NCBI GenBank assembly: GCA_949300025.1
Contig: CASGCS010000019.1
Span: forward strand, 1-64,000
Reading direction: 5' to 3'
Source: an uncultured bacterium
GTDB taxonomy: Bacteria; Bacteroidota; Bacteroidia; Bacteroidales; UBA932
Length of the DNA stretch: 64,000 nucleotides
Both the position numbers and the translations under genes were made by a program. Each line of letters begins with the position of its first letter. Position 1 is the first letter of the stretch. Under the pieces are notes generated by a model. That model made no database searches. It was not told the DNA's origin and worked only from the letters and a program-made list of their open reading frames with translations. Positions 16,982 through 25,017 of this stretch are shown here, piece after piece.

Positions 16982-19006
16982 ATGCGGTGCATAAAGCTAT
17001 TCTTACCCATATTGCTATTACACCTTATCGCCACTGCCGTCAACGCACAACAGACGGCACAGAAAGATTCGCTGGTCAGGCTGATTGAAGCCCGCTCGGC
17101 ATCGCTTATGGATACCAACGGGGTGGCGTACCGCAAGATAATAGGACCTGCCCGCTTCCTTCACAACGACACTTACCTTCTCTGCGACACGGCAATCTGG
17201 GAGGTGGAGAGCAACATAATCCATGCAGTGGGCCATGTGCAGATTGTCCAGGAAAACACCTTTCTGACAAGCGACAAGATAGATTACCTGGTAAACAATG
17301 ACCTGGCCCAGTTCAGAGGCCATCTGGTAGAACTTTACGACAAAGATGGCAACGTGCTGCGTACAAACTATTTAGACTATAACACAAAAGACAGTGTAGC
17401 AGTATACTACAACGGAGGGGCCATGCGCGGTACGGAGGGCAACCTGATTGAAAGCCGCAACGGAAGATACATCTCACAGGAAAAAACCTTCTATTTCTAC
17501 AACGATGTGGAGATGTTTACAGACTCTGTCTTCATAAAATCAGACGATCTGCGCTACAACACCGAAACCGACCGGGTCTTTTTCGGAAAAAATACGGTTG
17601 CATGGCAGCAGGAAAACATCCTTACTACAGAATCGGGGTATCTCGACAGGCCTTCCAACACATTCCATTTCGACAAAGACGGGCATATCCTTACGGAAGA
17701 ACAGGAACTGTGGGCCGACACTCTTCTCTACAACCGCGACAACGGTATAGCCAGGCTTTACGGGAACATACAGGTGCTCGACACTGTGCAGTCTGCCCTT
17801 GCATTTGCCGACTATGCGGAATATCTGCCGGAGAAGAACCGTATTACAATGAATGATTTGCCCTCTGTGGCCATATATACTTTCGAGAATGATGTAAGGG
17901 ACACCATATTTTTCTCAGCCGACACTATTGTCTACCACACCGAAAGGTTCTGCGACATAGACAGCGCCGAGGTGGCGCTGGCAAAAGAGCGGAAAAAACT
18001 GGCTGACATGGACCCTGTAAGGGAGATTGAAAAGGCGAATGCCGCCTACCTGGAGCGCATGAAACATAAGAGCAACATGGTTGGAGTAAGTGCAGAAGAG
18101 GCCGCCGCAGTTGCCGCCATGCAGGCAAAGGGAGAAGAGCTGATGCCGGCAAGACCGGACAGAGGGCTGAAAGGCACGAGAGATTCGCTCAGCCCGGTCA
18201 GAAACGATACTCTGCCGCCGCCACCCTCTGATTCATCGCTTGCAGTGCCTACGGATTCTTCACTCGTTTCTGTCGTCGACACATTGCAGGCACCGCAGGC
18301 AGACACCTCATCCGTCGCCTTCATAGATGCATGGCATAATGTAAAACTGTTCAGGGCAGACTTTCAGGGAGTCTGTGACTCGCTGGTCTATACGGGAATA
18401 GACTCGATTGCACGGCTGTACAAAGAGCCCGTGCTGTGGAACGACACCATAAACCAGATAACCTCCGACAGTATCCAGATTTCGTTCCGCAACAACGCCA
18501 TATACAAGGCAAACATGATATCCAACGCATTCATTGCCGCACAGGAAGACAGCGCCCATTACAATCAGGTAAGAGGGACTGAGATGATTGCCTTTTTCAG
18601 GGATAACGACATATACAGATTCGATGCCATAGGCGGAGCCTCGATGATCTTCTTCTTGAGGGAAAAGGACAGCCTTATAACCACCATGAACAGAAAGGAG
18701 GGCAGAATAATCTCCTCAACAATCAAGGAACGGCAAATCCAGAAGATAAAATATATAGAGGAACTGAAAAACGATGCCTACCCCACATACAATCTCACTG
18801 AAGAGGAAAAGTACCTAAGGGGATTCGTGTGGTTTCCCGAACGCAGGCCCACCTCCAGGGAAGAAGTCTGCAACAGAAGCGTAAAGGCTTCGCGCAGAAA
18901 GCAGACAGACGCTATCCCGCTTCCGCTTTATCCGGTTTCAGAAATATACTTCAAGGAAGAAAAAGAGGCCATTTCAGATTATAGAAACAGCCTCTTCGGT
19001 GAATAA
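16982..19006 (+). CDS. OstA/LptA-like LPS export protein
   Basis: The 674-residue protein has a signal peptide (about 1-22) and a beta-jellyroll OstA/LptA-type region rich in short repeats, such as the sequence around LLCDTAIWEVESNIIHAVGHV and SRNGRYISQEKTFYFYNDVEM. A low-complexity linker rich in Pro, Ser, Asp and Thr lies around 395-440, and a second OstA-like block follows (450-610). LptA-type proteins form the periplasmic bridge for lipopolysaccharide. Bacteroidota encode long versions such as this one, which may combine bridge and plug roles. Its 3' end contains the terminator hairpin of the convergent tRNA gene. Confidence 0.87.
   Translation: MRCIKLFLPILLLHLIATAVNAQQTAQKDSLVRLIEARSASLMDTNGVAYRKIIGPARFLHNDTYLLCDTAIWEVESNIIHAVGHVQIVQENTFLTSDKIDYLVNNDLAQFRGHLVELYDKDGNVLRTNYLDYNTKDSVAVYYNGGAMRGTEGNLIESRNGRYISQEKTFYFYNDVEMFTDSVFIKSDDLRYNTETDRVFFGKNTVAWQQENILTTESGYLDRPSNTFHFDKDGHILTEEQELWADTLLYNRDNGIARLYGNIQVLDTVQSALAFADYAEYLPEKNRITMNDLPSVAIYTFENDVRDTIFFSADTIVYHTERFCDIDSAEVALAKERKKLADMDPVREIEKANAAYLERMKHKSNMVGVSAEEAAAVAAMQAKGEELMPARPDRGLKGTRDSLSPVRNDTLPPPPSDSSLAVPTDSSLVSVVDTLQAPQADTSSVAFIDAWHNVKLFRADFQGVCDSLVYTGIDSIARLYKEPVLWNDTINQITSDSIQISFRNNAIYKANMISNAFIAAQEDSAHYNQVRGTEMIAFFRDNDIYRFDAIGGASMIFFLREKDSLITTMNRKEGRIISSTIKERQIQKIKYIEELKNDAYPTYNLTEEEKYLRGFVWFPERRPTSREEVCNRSVKASRRKQTDAIPLPLYPVSEIYFKEEKEAISDYRNSLFGE
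18960..18995 (-). terminator. tRNA-Pro terminator inside the OstA-like CDS
   Basis: AGAGGC (18964-18969) pairs with GCCTCT (18990-18995), with an inner TTTC/GAAA stem. On the minus strand the stem is followed by TTTTTCTTCC. It begins 16 nt beyond the tRNA 3' end, yet lies wholly within the last codons of the plus-strand gene. Confidence 0.7.
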
Positions 19007-19010
19007 GTTG

Positions 19011-19084
19011 TCGGGATGAGGCGACTCGAACGCCCGACCTCCACGTCCCGAACGTGGCGCGCTAACCAACTGCGCTACATCCCG
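19011..19084 (-). tRNA. tRNA-Pro (anticodon CGG)
   Basis: The minus strand folds into a 74-nt cloverleaf. The acceptor stem is CGGGATG/CATCCCG, the D arm is GCGCAGTTGGTTAGCGC, and the anticodon stem CCACG/CGTGG encloses the loop TTCGGGA. The T arm contains GTTCGAGTC. Anticodon CGG reads the proline codon CCG. The discriminator base is A, and the CCA end is not encoded (the sequence continues CAA). A -7 box lies at 19112-19119 and a terminator hairpin lies just downstream. Confidence 0.95.
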
Positions 19085-19097
19085 TACACTTGCTTTA

Positions 19098-19119
19098 CCG
19101 CTAAAGCGGGGCAAAGGTA
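19098..19119 (-). promoter_or_regulatory. tRNA-Pro -7 element and short leader hairpin
   Basis: On the minus strand TACCTTTG (plus 19112-19119) fits the -7 consensus. It is followed by a CCGC-TTTA-GCGG hairpin (plus 19098-19109) just before the tRNA. The spacing suggests the tRNA has its own promoter after radA, but read-through from radA is also possible. Confidence 0.45.
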
Positions 19120-19134
19120 AAAAATATTTTGGAA

Positions 19135-20529
19135 TTATTTACCCTTTGCGAACAACTCTTTGGCTATCTCCCTAATATTTGAGAGTTTTACCACTTCTAT
19201 CTCCTTTTCCGCCGCAGAAGCGACGCTGCAGAACGAAGATATGTATATCTTCTCGAATCCCAACTTGGCTGCCTCTGCAATTCTTCTCTCTATCTGGCTC
19301 ACGGGACGGATTTCACCGCTAAGCCCCACTTCGGCGGCGAATGCGCTCTTTTCCGGAATCTCCATATCGAAGTTTGAAGAGAGGATGGCCGCAACCACCG
19401 ACAGGTCGCACGCCGGGTCTGTAATCTTCATTCCTCCGGCAATATTGAGAAATACGTCTTTCTGAGAGAGCTTGAACCCCACCCTTTTTTCAAGGACCGC
19501 CAGCAGCATGTTCATCCTCCTTACATCGAACCCGGTAGCGGAGCGCTGCGGCATGCCATAGGCCGCGCTGCTTACCAGAGACTGCACCTCTATAAGAAAA
19601 GGCCTCGTACCGTCTATCATGGCCGCCACCGCTATGCCGCTCAACTCCTTTTCATGCATCGGCATAAACATCTCCGAGGGGTTCACTACCTCCTTGAGCC
19701 CGCTGTCGGTCATACGGTATACGGCAAGTTCCGCCGTTGAGCCGAACCTGTTCTTTATACTTCTCACTATCCTGTATGAATTGCGCGCGTCGCCCTCAAA
19801 CTGGAGCACCACATCTACGATATGCTCCAGAATCTTGGGACCGGCAATGACACCATCCTTGGTAATGTGCCCTATTATTATAACCGGTATTCCGCTCTCC
19901 TTTGCAAAACGGAGCAGCGAGGCGGCACACTCCCTTATCTGCGAAATGCTCCCGGCTGAAGCCTCTATCCTTTGCGAGCAGATTGTCTGTATCGAATCTA
20001 TTATCAAAAGTTCCGTCCCTGCCGCCTTTGCCTTATCCAGAATATTTTCCAGCAGGATTTCCGGCAAGACATAACAGTTGGAACCGGCAGAGGCGCTTTT
20101 CGCCTCCGGCAAAGCCGCCGCGAGCCTGTCGCCTCTCAACTTTATCTGTCTTGCACTCTCCTCTCCTGAAACATATAATGTTTTAAGATGGCTGCATGCA
20201 AGAGGTATCTGAAGCGAAAGAGTTGATTTTCCTATTCCCGGTTCTCCGCCTATAAGGACGAGCGAGCCTTTTACCAGCCCCCCTCCCAATACCCTGTCGA
20301 ACTCGTCCAGCCCCAGGACAATACGCTCTTCTCCACTGTTTTCTATCTCTGTAAGTGGCAGGGGCTGCGCCTTGGACGGGACCCCTGAAAACGGAGAGGC
20401 TCCTGAAGAGGGAGAAACATTCTCCTCTACCATTGTGTTCCACTCCCCGCATGAAGGACACCGTCCGAGCCATTTTGCAGACTCGTAACCACAGTTGCCG
20501 CAAAACCACACTTTTTTACTTTTAGTCAT
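19135..20529 (-). CDS. radA: DNA repair protein RadA
   Basis: The 464-residue protein has the three RadA parts. The first is an N-terminal C4 zinc finger (C10, C13, C24, C27). The second is a RecA-like ATPase with Walker A GEPGIGKST at 95-103 and the RadA-specific KNRFG at 259-263. The third is a C-terminal LonC-like domain. RadA is a branch-migration motor that processes recombination intermediates. It is transcribed from a TATCTTTG promoter 25 nt upstream. The zinc finger and KNRFG distinguish it from RecA. A tRNA-Pro gene follows on the same strand. Confidence 0.97.
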   Translation of the reverse strand: MTKSKKVWFCGNCGYESAKWLGRCPSCGEWNTMVEENVSPSSGASPFSGVPSKAQPLPLTEIENSGEERIVLGLDEFDRVLGGGLVKGSLVLIGGEPGIGKSTLSLQIPLACSHLKTLYVSGEESARQIKLRGDRLAAALPEAKSASAGSNCYVLPEILLENILDKAKAAGTELLIIDSIQTICSQRIEASAGSISQIRECAASLLRFAKESGIPVIIIGHITKDGVIAGPKILEHIVDVVLQFEGDARNSYRIVRSIKNRFGSTAELAVYRMTDSGLKEVVNPSEMFMPMHEKELSGIAVAAMIDGTRPFLIEVQSLVSSAAYGMPQRSATGFDVRRMNMLLAVLEKRVGFKLSQKDVFLNIAGGMKITDPACDLSVVAAILSSNFDMEIPEKSAFAAEVGLSGEIRPVSQIERRIAEAAKLGFEKIYISSFCSVASAAEKEIEVVKLSNIREIAKELFAKGK

Positions 20530-20553
20530 TCCAACCCGATTTCTCCCGTTTTA

Positions 20554-20561
20554 CAAAGATA
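20554..20561 (-). promoter_or_regulatory. radA -7 element
   Basis: The minus strand reads TATCTTTG, with CTTG (plus 20580-20583) 18 nt upstream as a near-consensus -33 element. Transcription should start near 20547, giving a short leader of about 18 nt. Confidence 0.6.
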
Positions 20562-20662
20562 TGGAATTTTACAGCAATACAAGCCGGATTTTCATACCCA
20601 TTGATTAAAAGAATCTTATATTACTGCTACTAATTATTAAACAATAATTTTTATAAATTATT

Positions 20663-20708
20663 TTTGACTGTTACAAAAAAATTCTTTTCTTTGCTGCGAA
20701 GAAAAGAA
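20663..20708 (+). promoter_or_regulatory. Candidate promoter of the PepSY-like pair overlapping a perfect 10-bp dyad
   Basis: TTTG (20663-20666) is followed after 19 nt by TTTCTTTG (20686-20693), a -7 box with one mismatch to TAnnTTTG. The -7 box is part of a perfect inverted repeat: TTCTTTTCTT (20682-20691), a 7-nt loop TGCTGCG, and AAGAAAAGAA (20699-20708). The dyad spans the promoter and the presumed start site, so it may be an operator or a 5'-end hairpin. Confidence 0.45.
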
Positions 20709-20746
20709 AGCTAAAACAATTTAATTAACGTAAAACAATTAAGAAA

Positions 20747-21190
20747 ATGAAAAAAATTCTTGTATTAATCGCAGCTTTGGTTGTCGGATTTAAGGCAAAG
20801 GCCGACAATAACATTCCTGTGACACTGGAACAGATGCCTGCTCCCGCACAGGAATTTATCAAAACACACTTTGCAGCTAAGACAATGACCTTTGCCGTTC
20901 TGGAAAAGGAATTTTTCGGAGAGGAGTATGAGGTTCTCTTTACAGACGGGACCACCATGGAATTCGATTCAAAAGGCAATTGGAAATCTGTAGAATGCAA
21001 AAGAGGAGACGTTGTTCCCTGGTCTGCAGTTCCCGCGCAGATCGCACAGTTTGTGAACAAGACATACCCCAATGTTCAGGTATATGAGATGGACAGGGAC
21101 AACAGAGGTTATGAAGTAAAGCTTACAAACAGGATAGAACTCGAATTCAATCCTGAGTTTCAAGTTGTAGACATGGATTACGATGACTAA
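20747..21190 (+). CDS. Secreted PepSY-like (DUF2874) protein
   Basis: The 147-residue protein has a signal peptide (about 1-19, ending FKAKA) and two consecutive PepSY-like/BLIP-type repeats. The first is LEQMPAPAQEFIKTHF...EVLFTDGTTMEFDSKGNW; the second starts near WSAVPAQIAQFVNKTYP and ends GYEVKLTNRIELEFN. Such proteins are periplasmic or exported in Bacteroidota and have no defined biochemical role; they resemble beta-lactamase-inhibitor folds. The next gene, a larger lipoprotein of the same family, overlaps it by 8 nt, so the two are co-expressed and may interact. Confidence 0.85.
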   Translation: MKKILVLIAALVVGFKAKADNNIPVTLEQMPAPAQEFIKTHFAAKTMTFAVLEKEFFGEEYEVLFTDGTTMEFDSKGNWKSVECKRGDVVPWSAVPAQIAQFVNKTYPNVQVYEMDRDNRGYEVKLTNRIELEFNPEFQVVDMDYDD

Positions 21191-22463
21191 GAGATTTATT
21201 TTACTATTTACCGCCCTTGCCTTCGTATTGGCAGGGTGCGACAAGGATGACGGAGGGAGAAGAAACAAGGCCGTAGAGCAGACTCTTTACCAACTCTATC
21301 CCGACGCATCGCATCTTGACTGGGATTATGATGGGAACTATGTGGTTGTAGATTTCAGGTCTGCAATTGCATCTGACAGCCGCGCGGCAGAGTGTGAGGC
21401 ATGGTTTGACTACAACGGCTCGTGGTATCTGACAGAATTCGACATACGGTTCAACGAACTGCCTGCAGCAGTAATAAACGCTTTCAACTCGAGTGCATAC
21501 GGCAGCTGGTATGTGGAAGATGTTGAGCGTATCGACAGAGTCGGCTATGCATCAGTCTACATTATCCAGGTAGAAGACCGCACATACGGCAACGATGTGG
21601 AGTTTGACCTCTACTACGATGCACAAGGCATCCTTATCAAGGAGATAGCAGACGGGCCCGATTTCGGGGGGAACTATGGAGATTTCCTGCCTCCCACAGG
21701 CTCGGACTACACTGCAATCAGAGAGTTCATCAAGAACAAATACCCGAACGGCCAGATTGTAGATATCGAGCGTGGGAGCAACGGCTACACCGACGTTGAC
21801 ATCATCGACAACAGAATCTCCAAAGACGTGGTTTTTGATGCAAGCGGCAACTGGGTGTATACCACCTACGAGGTTGCATGGACCTCACTGCCCGCCGCAG
21901 TGACATCTGCCTTCAACAGTTCTGCATATAAAGAGTACTATGTGGACGACATAGATTTCTACGAGACAGCCGACAACGGCAACTACTACAGGTTCGACCT
22001 CGAGTCACTCCTTGGAGACATAAAGATTTACATCACTGAAAACGGCACCGTATCCACGACTCCGGGTTCAGGAAGCGGCTCCGGTACTGGAACAGACAAT
22101 CCGGTAGGTGACGTTGGTGTAAACCAGACCATCCAGGCCCATATAGAGGCACACTATCCCGGAGCTGTCATATTGGATAAAGATGAGAAAAACGGCCTTA
22201 CAGAGGTGGAAATCCTCTACAACAACGCCGTTCTCGAACTCTTCTTCAACGGCAGTAACCAGTGGGTCAAGAGCGAGCAGGATGTAAAATACAGCGACCT
22301 TCCCGCCGCTGTAAAGAGCGTGATAGACTCTACCTACTCTGCATACAGAATAGATGACATTGAACTGGTGGAGACTCCGACCGAAAAATATTATAAGTTC
22401 GACATGCTTCAGGGCAACGAGTTCATTATGGTAAACATTGCGGAAGACGGAACTGTAATATAA
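21183..22463 (+). CDS. PepSY-like lipoprotein with three repeat units
   Basis: The 426-residue protein has a lipoprotein signal ending VLAGC (C19). It then has three tandem PepSY-like double units, at about 30-170, 180-290 and 315-426. Each unit starts with a helix such as VEQTLYQLYPDA, IREFIKNKYPNG or IQAHIEAHYPGA. Each then gives a strand pair with a D-x-D/E-I/V core, a LPAAV helix and a final W/Y-V/I-x-D-I/V-E motif. A Gly/Ser linker (around 296-308) precedes the last unit. It overlaps the start of its smaller paralogue, implying a coupled pair. Surface or periplasmic location is inferred; function is unknown. Confidence 0.8.
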   Translation: MTKRFILLFTALAFVLAGCDKDDGGRRNKAVEQTLYQLYPDASHLDWDYDGNYVVVDFRSAIASDSRAAECEAWFDYNGSWYLTEFDIRFNELPAAVINAFNSSAYGSWYVEDVERIDRVGYASVYIIQVEDRTYGNDVEFDLYYDAQGILIKEIADGPDFGGNYGDFLPPTGSDYTAIREFIKNKYPNGQIVDIERGSNGYTDVDIIDNRISKDVVFDASGNWVYTTYEVAWTSLPAAVTSAFNSSAYKEYYVDDIDFYETADNGNYYRFDLESLLGDIKIYITENGTVSTTPGSGSGSGTGTDNPVGDVGVNQTIQAHIEAHYPGAVILDKDEKNGLTEVEILYNNAVLELFFNGSNQWVKSEQDVKYSDLPAAVKSVIDSTYSAYRIDDIELVETPTEKYYKFDMLQGNEFIMVNIAEDGTVI

Positions 22464-22493
22464 AACAGGCCGTCCTGCGCATAATTTAATTTT

Positions 22494-22539
22494 ATTATCC
22501 TTATATTTGTCTGCTCCGACAGGTATAAGGATAATTTTT
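22494..22539 (+). terminator. 12-bp dyad with T tract after the PepSY-like lipoprotein gene
   Basis: ATTATCCTTATA (22494-22505) is perfectly inverted at 22524-22535, with an inner TGTC/GACA pair, followed by TTTTT. It fits an AT-rich terminator for the upstream gene. It also contains TATATTTG (22502-22509), a full -7 match that could drive the serine hydrolase gene, so the same dyad may serve both. Confidence 0.55.
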
Positions 22540-22559
22540 ATACACTAAATACAGACAAA

Positions 22560-24140
22560 ATGAAAACGACATTCAAAACCCTGACTGCAATCTTTGCCAT
22601 TGCACTCATTTCGCTCTCACAACCCTCTGCAGTCTTTGCAGCAGACCATGTGAACGGCCAGAGCACGGCCGACATCGTAAAGGAACTCGACGAATACATT
22701 TCCGATGTGCGCCAGACATGGCATATTCCCGGGCTGGCGGCGGCTTTCGCCCTTGACGGCGAGGTCATACTTGCCAAAGGGTATGGAGTAAAGGAACTCG
22801 GCGGGAACGAGCCTGTCACAGAGAAAAGCATCTTCCAGATAGGCTCCGTATCAAAATCATTTACCGCAGCTGTAATGGCATCTCTTGTAGACGAGGGAAA
22901 ACTCAGCTGGAATGACACTGTAAAGAACATTCTGCCAGATTTTGAGATGTACGATCCATGGGTTACAGAGAACATGCAGATAAAGGACATAATGACCCAT
23001 AAAAGCGGCATTGCCGGCCAGGTAGGCACATATATCCCCAATCTGGGCTACGATAGAGACGATGTCTACAAGATGCTCGCCCGCATCAAACCCGCCTACA
23101 GTTTCAGGGGTGATTTCAAGTATAATAACATTACATTCATCATTGCAGCCAAAATCATAGAGAAGGTTACCGGCAAGAGCTGGGAAGAGAATGTACAGGA
23201 GAGGGTATTCGACCCGCTGGGAATGACCGGTTCCGGTGTAAACGGAGAGTTCTTCAAGGAGGCTGCCGAAGCCACGACCCCCCACTCCTACTATTTCTAC
23301 AAAGACTCCATCTATGTAGACGCGCTTCACGGAGATGACCAGGCGCTTTGGTGGCTTACAGTCATAGGACCTGCAGGGTCTGTCTGCTCTTCTGTGGAGG
23401 ATATGATAAAATATGCTGAATTCCACCGTCTGAACGGCCTTGTTGGCGACAAACAGGTAATTTCCGAAGAGCAGGTGAAGTATCTGCACAGAGGACAATC
23501 CATTTCATCGCAATACGACAACAGAATCACGCTGTACGGCCACTGCTGGTATGTAGAGCAGAACGACAGGTACAGGGTCTACTTCCACACAGGCACAACA
23601 TGGGGAATGACGGCGCTCTGCTTCTATGTGCCCCAAATCAATTTCAGCGGCGTAATACTGGTAAACTGCGAGGCAGGTGAAAATCCCCGCTATTCAATAA
23701 TGAGAAGGGCCATTGATATGGTTATGGGTGCTCCTGTCGACAAATATTCCGACGAATTCATAGATTACAACTCCGTTAATTTCAGCAACTGGTGGAAAGA
23801 GAACCAGGAGTGGGAGGCAGAACAGGAACCTGAGCCCGAAACCGAGCCCAAGGCAGCTCCCCAGTCAAAGCTTCTTGTAGGGACATACGCCAAGGACGAG
23901 CTCTTCGGCAATGCAAAGATTTTTGAAAAGGAGGGAGAACTCTATATAACCATAGGAAAGAAGGGCTTTACAAACAAACTGAACCACAAGGATGGCAACA
24001 CCTTCAGTTTCTGGAGCGACGGCCATGAATTCCCCATAAACTTTACTCTGAGTTCAAACGGAAAGAAAGTCACCGGTTTTGAAGTTGAATTCAACTACAA
24101 CGAAGAGGATTACCTTGGAGGCTGGAGAAAAATCAAATAA
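22560..24140 (+). CDS. Secreted serine hydrolase (class C beta-lactamase family) with C-terminal DUF3471-like domain
   Basis: The 526-residue protein has a signal peptide (about 1-27, ending VFAAD) and the three motifs of the serine beta-lactamase fold. These are S96-V-S-K99 (SxxK), Y188-N-N190 (YxN) and H343-T-G345 (the KTG-type box). An acidic Pro/Glu linker (about 415-435) leads to a C-terminal beta domain that resembles DUF3471. Family members are mostly penicillin-binding-type peptidases, esterases or D-amino-acid peptidases. Resistance activity is not implied. A C26 amidase gene follows 12 nt downstream, so the two exported hydrolases probably form an operon. Confidence 0.9.
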   Translation: MKTTFKTLTAIFAIALISLSQPSAVFAADHVNGQSTADIVKELDEYISDVRQTWHIPGLAAAFALDGEVILAKGYGVKELGGNEPVTEKSIFQIGSVSKSFTAAVMASLVDEGKLSWNDTVKNILPDFEMYDPWVTENMQIKDIMTHKSGIAGQVGTYIPNLGYDRDDVYKMLARIKPAYSFRGDFKYNNITFIIAAKIIEKVTGKSWEENVQERVFDPLGMTGSGVNGEFFKEAAEATTPHSYYFYKDSIYVDALHGDDQALWWLTVIGPAGSVCSSVEDMIKYAEFHRLNGLVGDKQVISEEQVKYLHRGQSISSQYDNRITLYGHCWYVEQNDRYRVYFHTGTTWGMTALCFYVPQINFSGVILVNCEAGENPRYSIMRRAIDMVMGAPVDKYSDEFIDYNSVNFSNWWKENQEWEAEQEPEPETEPKAAPQSKLLVGTYAKDELFGNAKIFEKEGELYITIGKKGFTNKLNHKDGNTFSFWSDGHEFPINFTLSSNGKKVTGFEVEFNYNEEDYLGGWRKIK

Positions 24141-24152
24141 TGTAAGTGCAAT

Positions 24153-24944
24153 ATGAAAAAAACAGTTTTATCATTTCTTATAATGCTCATGATGCCGCTT
24201 TTTGCGGCATCTGAAGGGCATAAGCCCATAATAGGCGTCTCCGCAACCGAGAGTTCACCGGCAAGTGCTCCATCCACCTATATCAATGCAGTAAAAAGGG
24301 CCGGTGGTGTGCCGATAGTGATACCTATAACTTCAGACAGCACGCAGATAGCTGCGATACTTGAAGTTGTAGACGGAATTGTAATGACAGGAGGCGCAGA
24401 CATAGACCCTCTCAAATATCTTGGAGAAGAGCCTGTAAGGGCATTGGGTGAAATAACGCCCTTACGTGACGAATTCGACATAATGCTCATCAGAATGGCT
24501 GTGAGAAAGGGACTGCCCCTCTTTGGCATCTGCCGCGGAGAGCAGATTCTGAACGTTGCATTCGGAGGTTCGCTTTATCAGGACATTCCTTCACAGGCCG
24601 GAGCATACATCAAGCACAATCAGGATGCTCCCGGCAGTTACGGCACCCATTCGATAACGATAGAGAAAAATTCGCTGCTCCGCTCCCTGCTCGGAAAAGA
24701 GAGTGTTGCGGTAAATTCATTCCACCACCAGGCTGTCAAGGAGCCTGCACCGGGATTCAAGGTTACAGCCAAATCGAAAGACGGCATAGTCGAAGCAATC
24801 GAGATGGAGGGGACAGACAAAGTCTGGGGTACGCAATTCCATCCTGAATCATTTGTAAATGCCGGAGACGACTTCTTTCTGCCTCTGTTCAGGCATCTGA
24901 TTGAGAAAGCCAAAGAATACAGGGCCGAAAAACGGCAAAAATAA
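24153..24944 (+). CDS. Secreted gamma-glutamyl hydrolase-like protein (peptidase C26)
   Basis: The 263-residue protein is a class I glutamine amidotransferase-like hydrolase of the PuuD/C26 type. The nucleophile is C127 in FGICRGEQILN, and the catalytic His-Glu pair is H230 and E232 in QFHPESF. Unlike the cytoplasmic E. coli PuuD, it carries a signal peptide (about 1-19, ending FAAS), so it should act in the periplasm on gamma-glutamyl compounds. Murein or dietary gamma-glutamyl peptides are possible substrates by inference. It is paired with the upstream serine hydrolase gene and is convergent with the rnf-linked TPR gene. Confidence 0.9.
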   Translation: MKKTVLSFLIMLMMPLFAASEGHKPIIGVSATESSPASAPSTYINAVKRAGGVPIVIPITSDSTQIAAILEVVDGIVMTGGADIDPLKYLGEEPVRALGEITPLRDEFDIMLIRMAVRKGLPLFGICRGEQILNVAFGGSLYQDIPSQAGAYIKHNQDAPGSYGTHSITIEKNSLLRSLLGKESVAVNSFHHQAVKEPAPGFKVTAKSKDGIVEAIEMEGTDKVWGTQFHPESFVNAGDDFFLPLFRHLIEKAKEYRAEKRQK

Positions 24945-24961
24945 ACAGTAAGGATATTCAT

Positions 24962-24996
24962 AAAAAGCGCCGGCTGCAATCATCGATTGGCCGGCG
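24962..24996 (-). terminator. Terminator at the end of the rnf directon
   Basis: CGCCGGC (24968-24974) pairs with GCCGGCG (24990-24996), with an inner CAATC/GATTG helix. On the minus strand it is followed by GCTTTTT. It lies 22 nt after the stop of the TPR gene. No T tract is present on the plus strand, so termination there is less certain. Confidence 0.75.
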
Positions 24997-25017
24997 TATT
25001 ATCTCATGAAACCTGTA

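Noticed and set aside
22560..24140. Antibiotic-resistance beta-lactamase.
   Set aside because: The SxxK, YxN and HTG motifs fit the broad serine hydrolase family, but the C-terminal DUF3471-like domain and paired C26 enzyme point to peptide or ester hydrolysis, not resistance.
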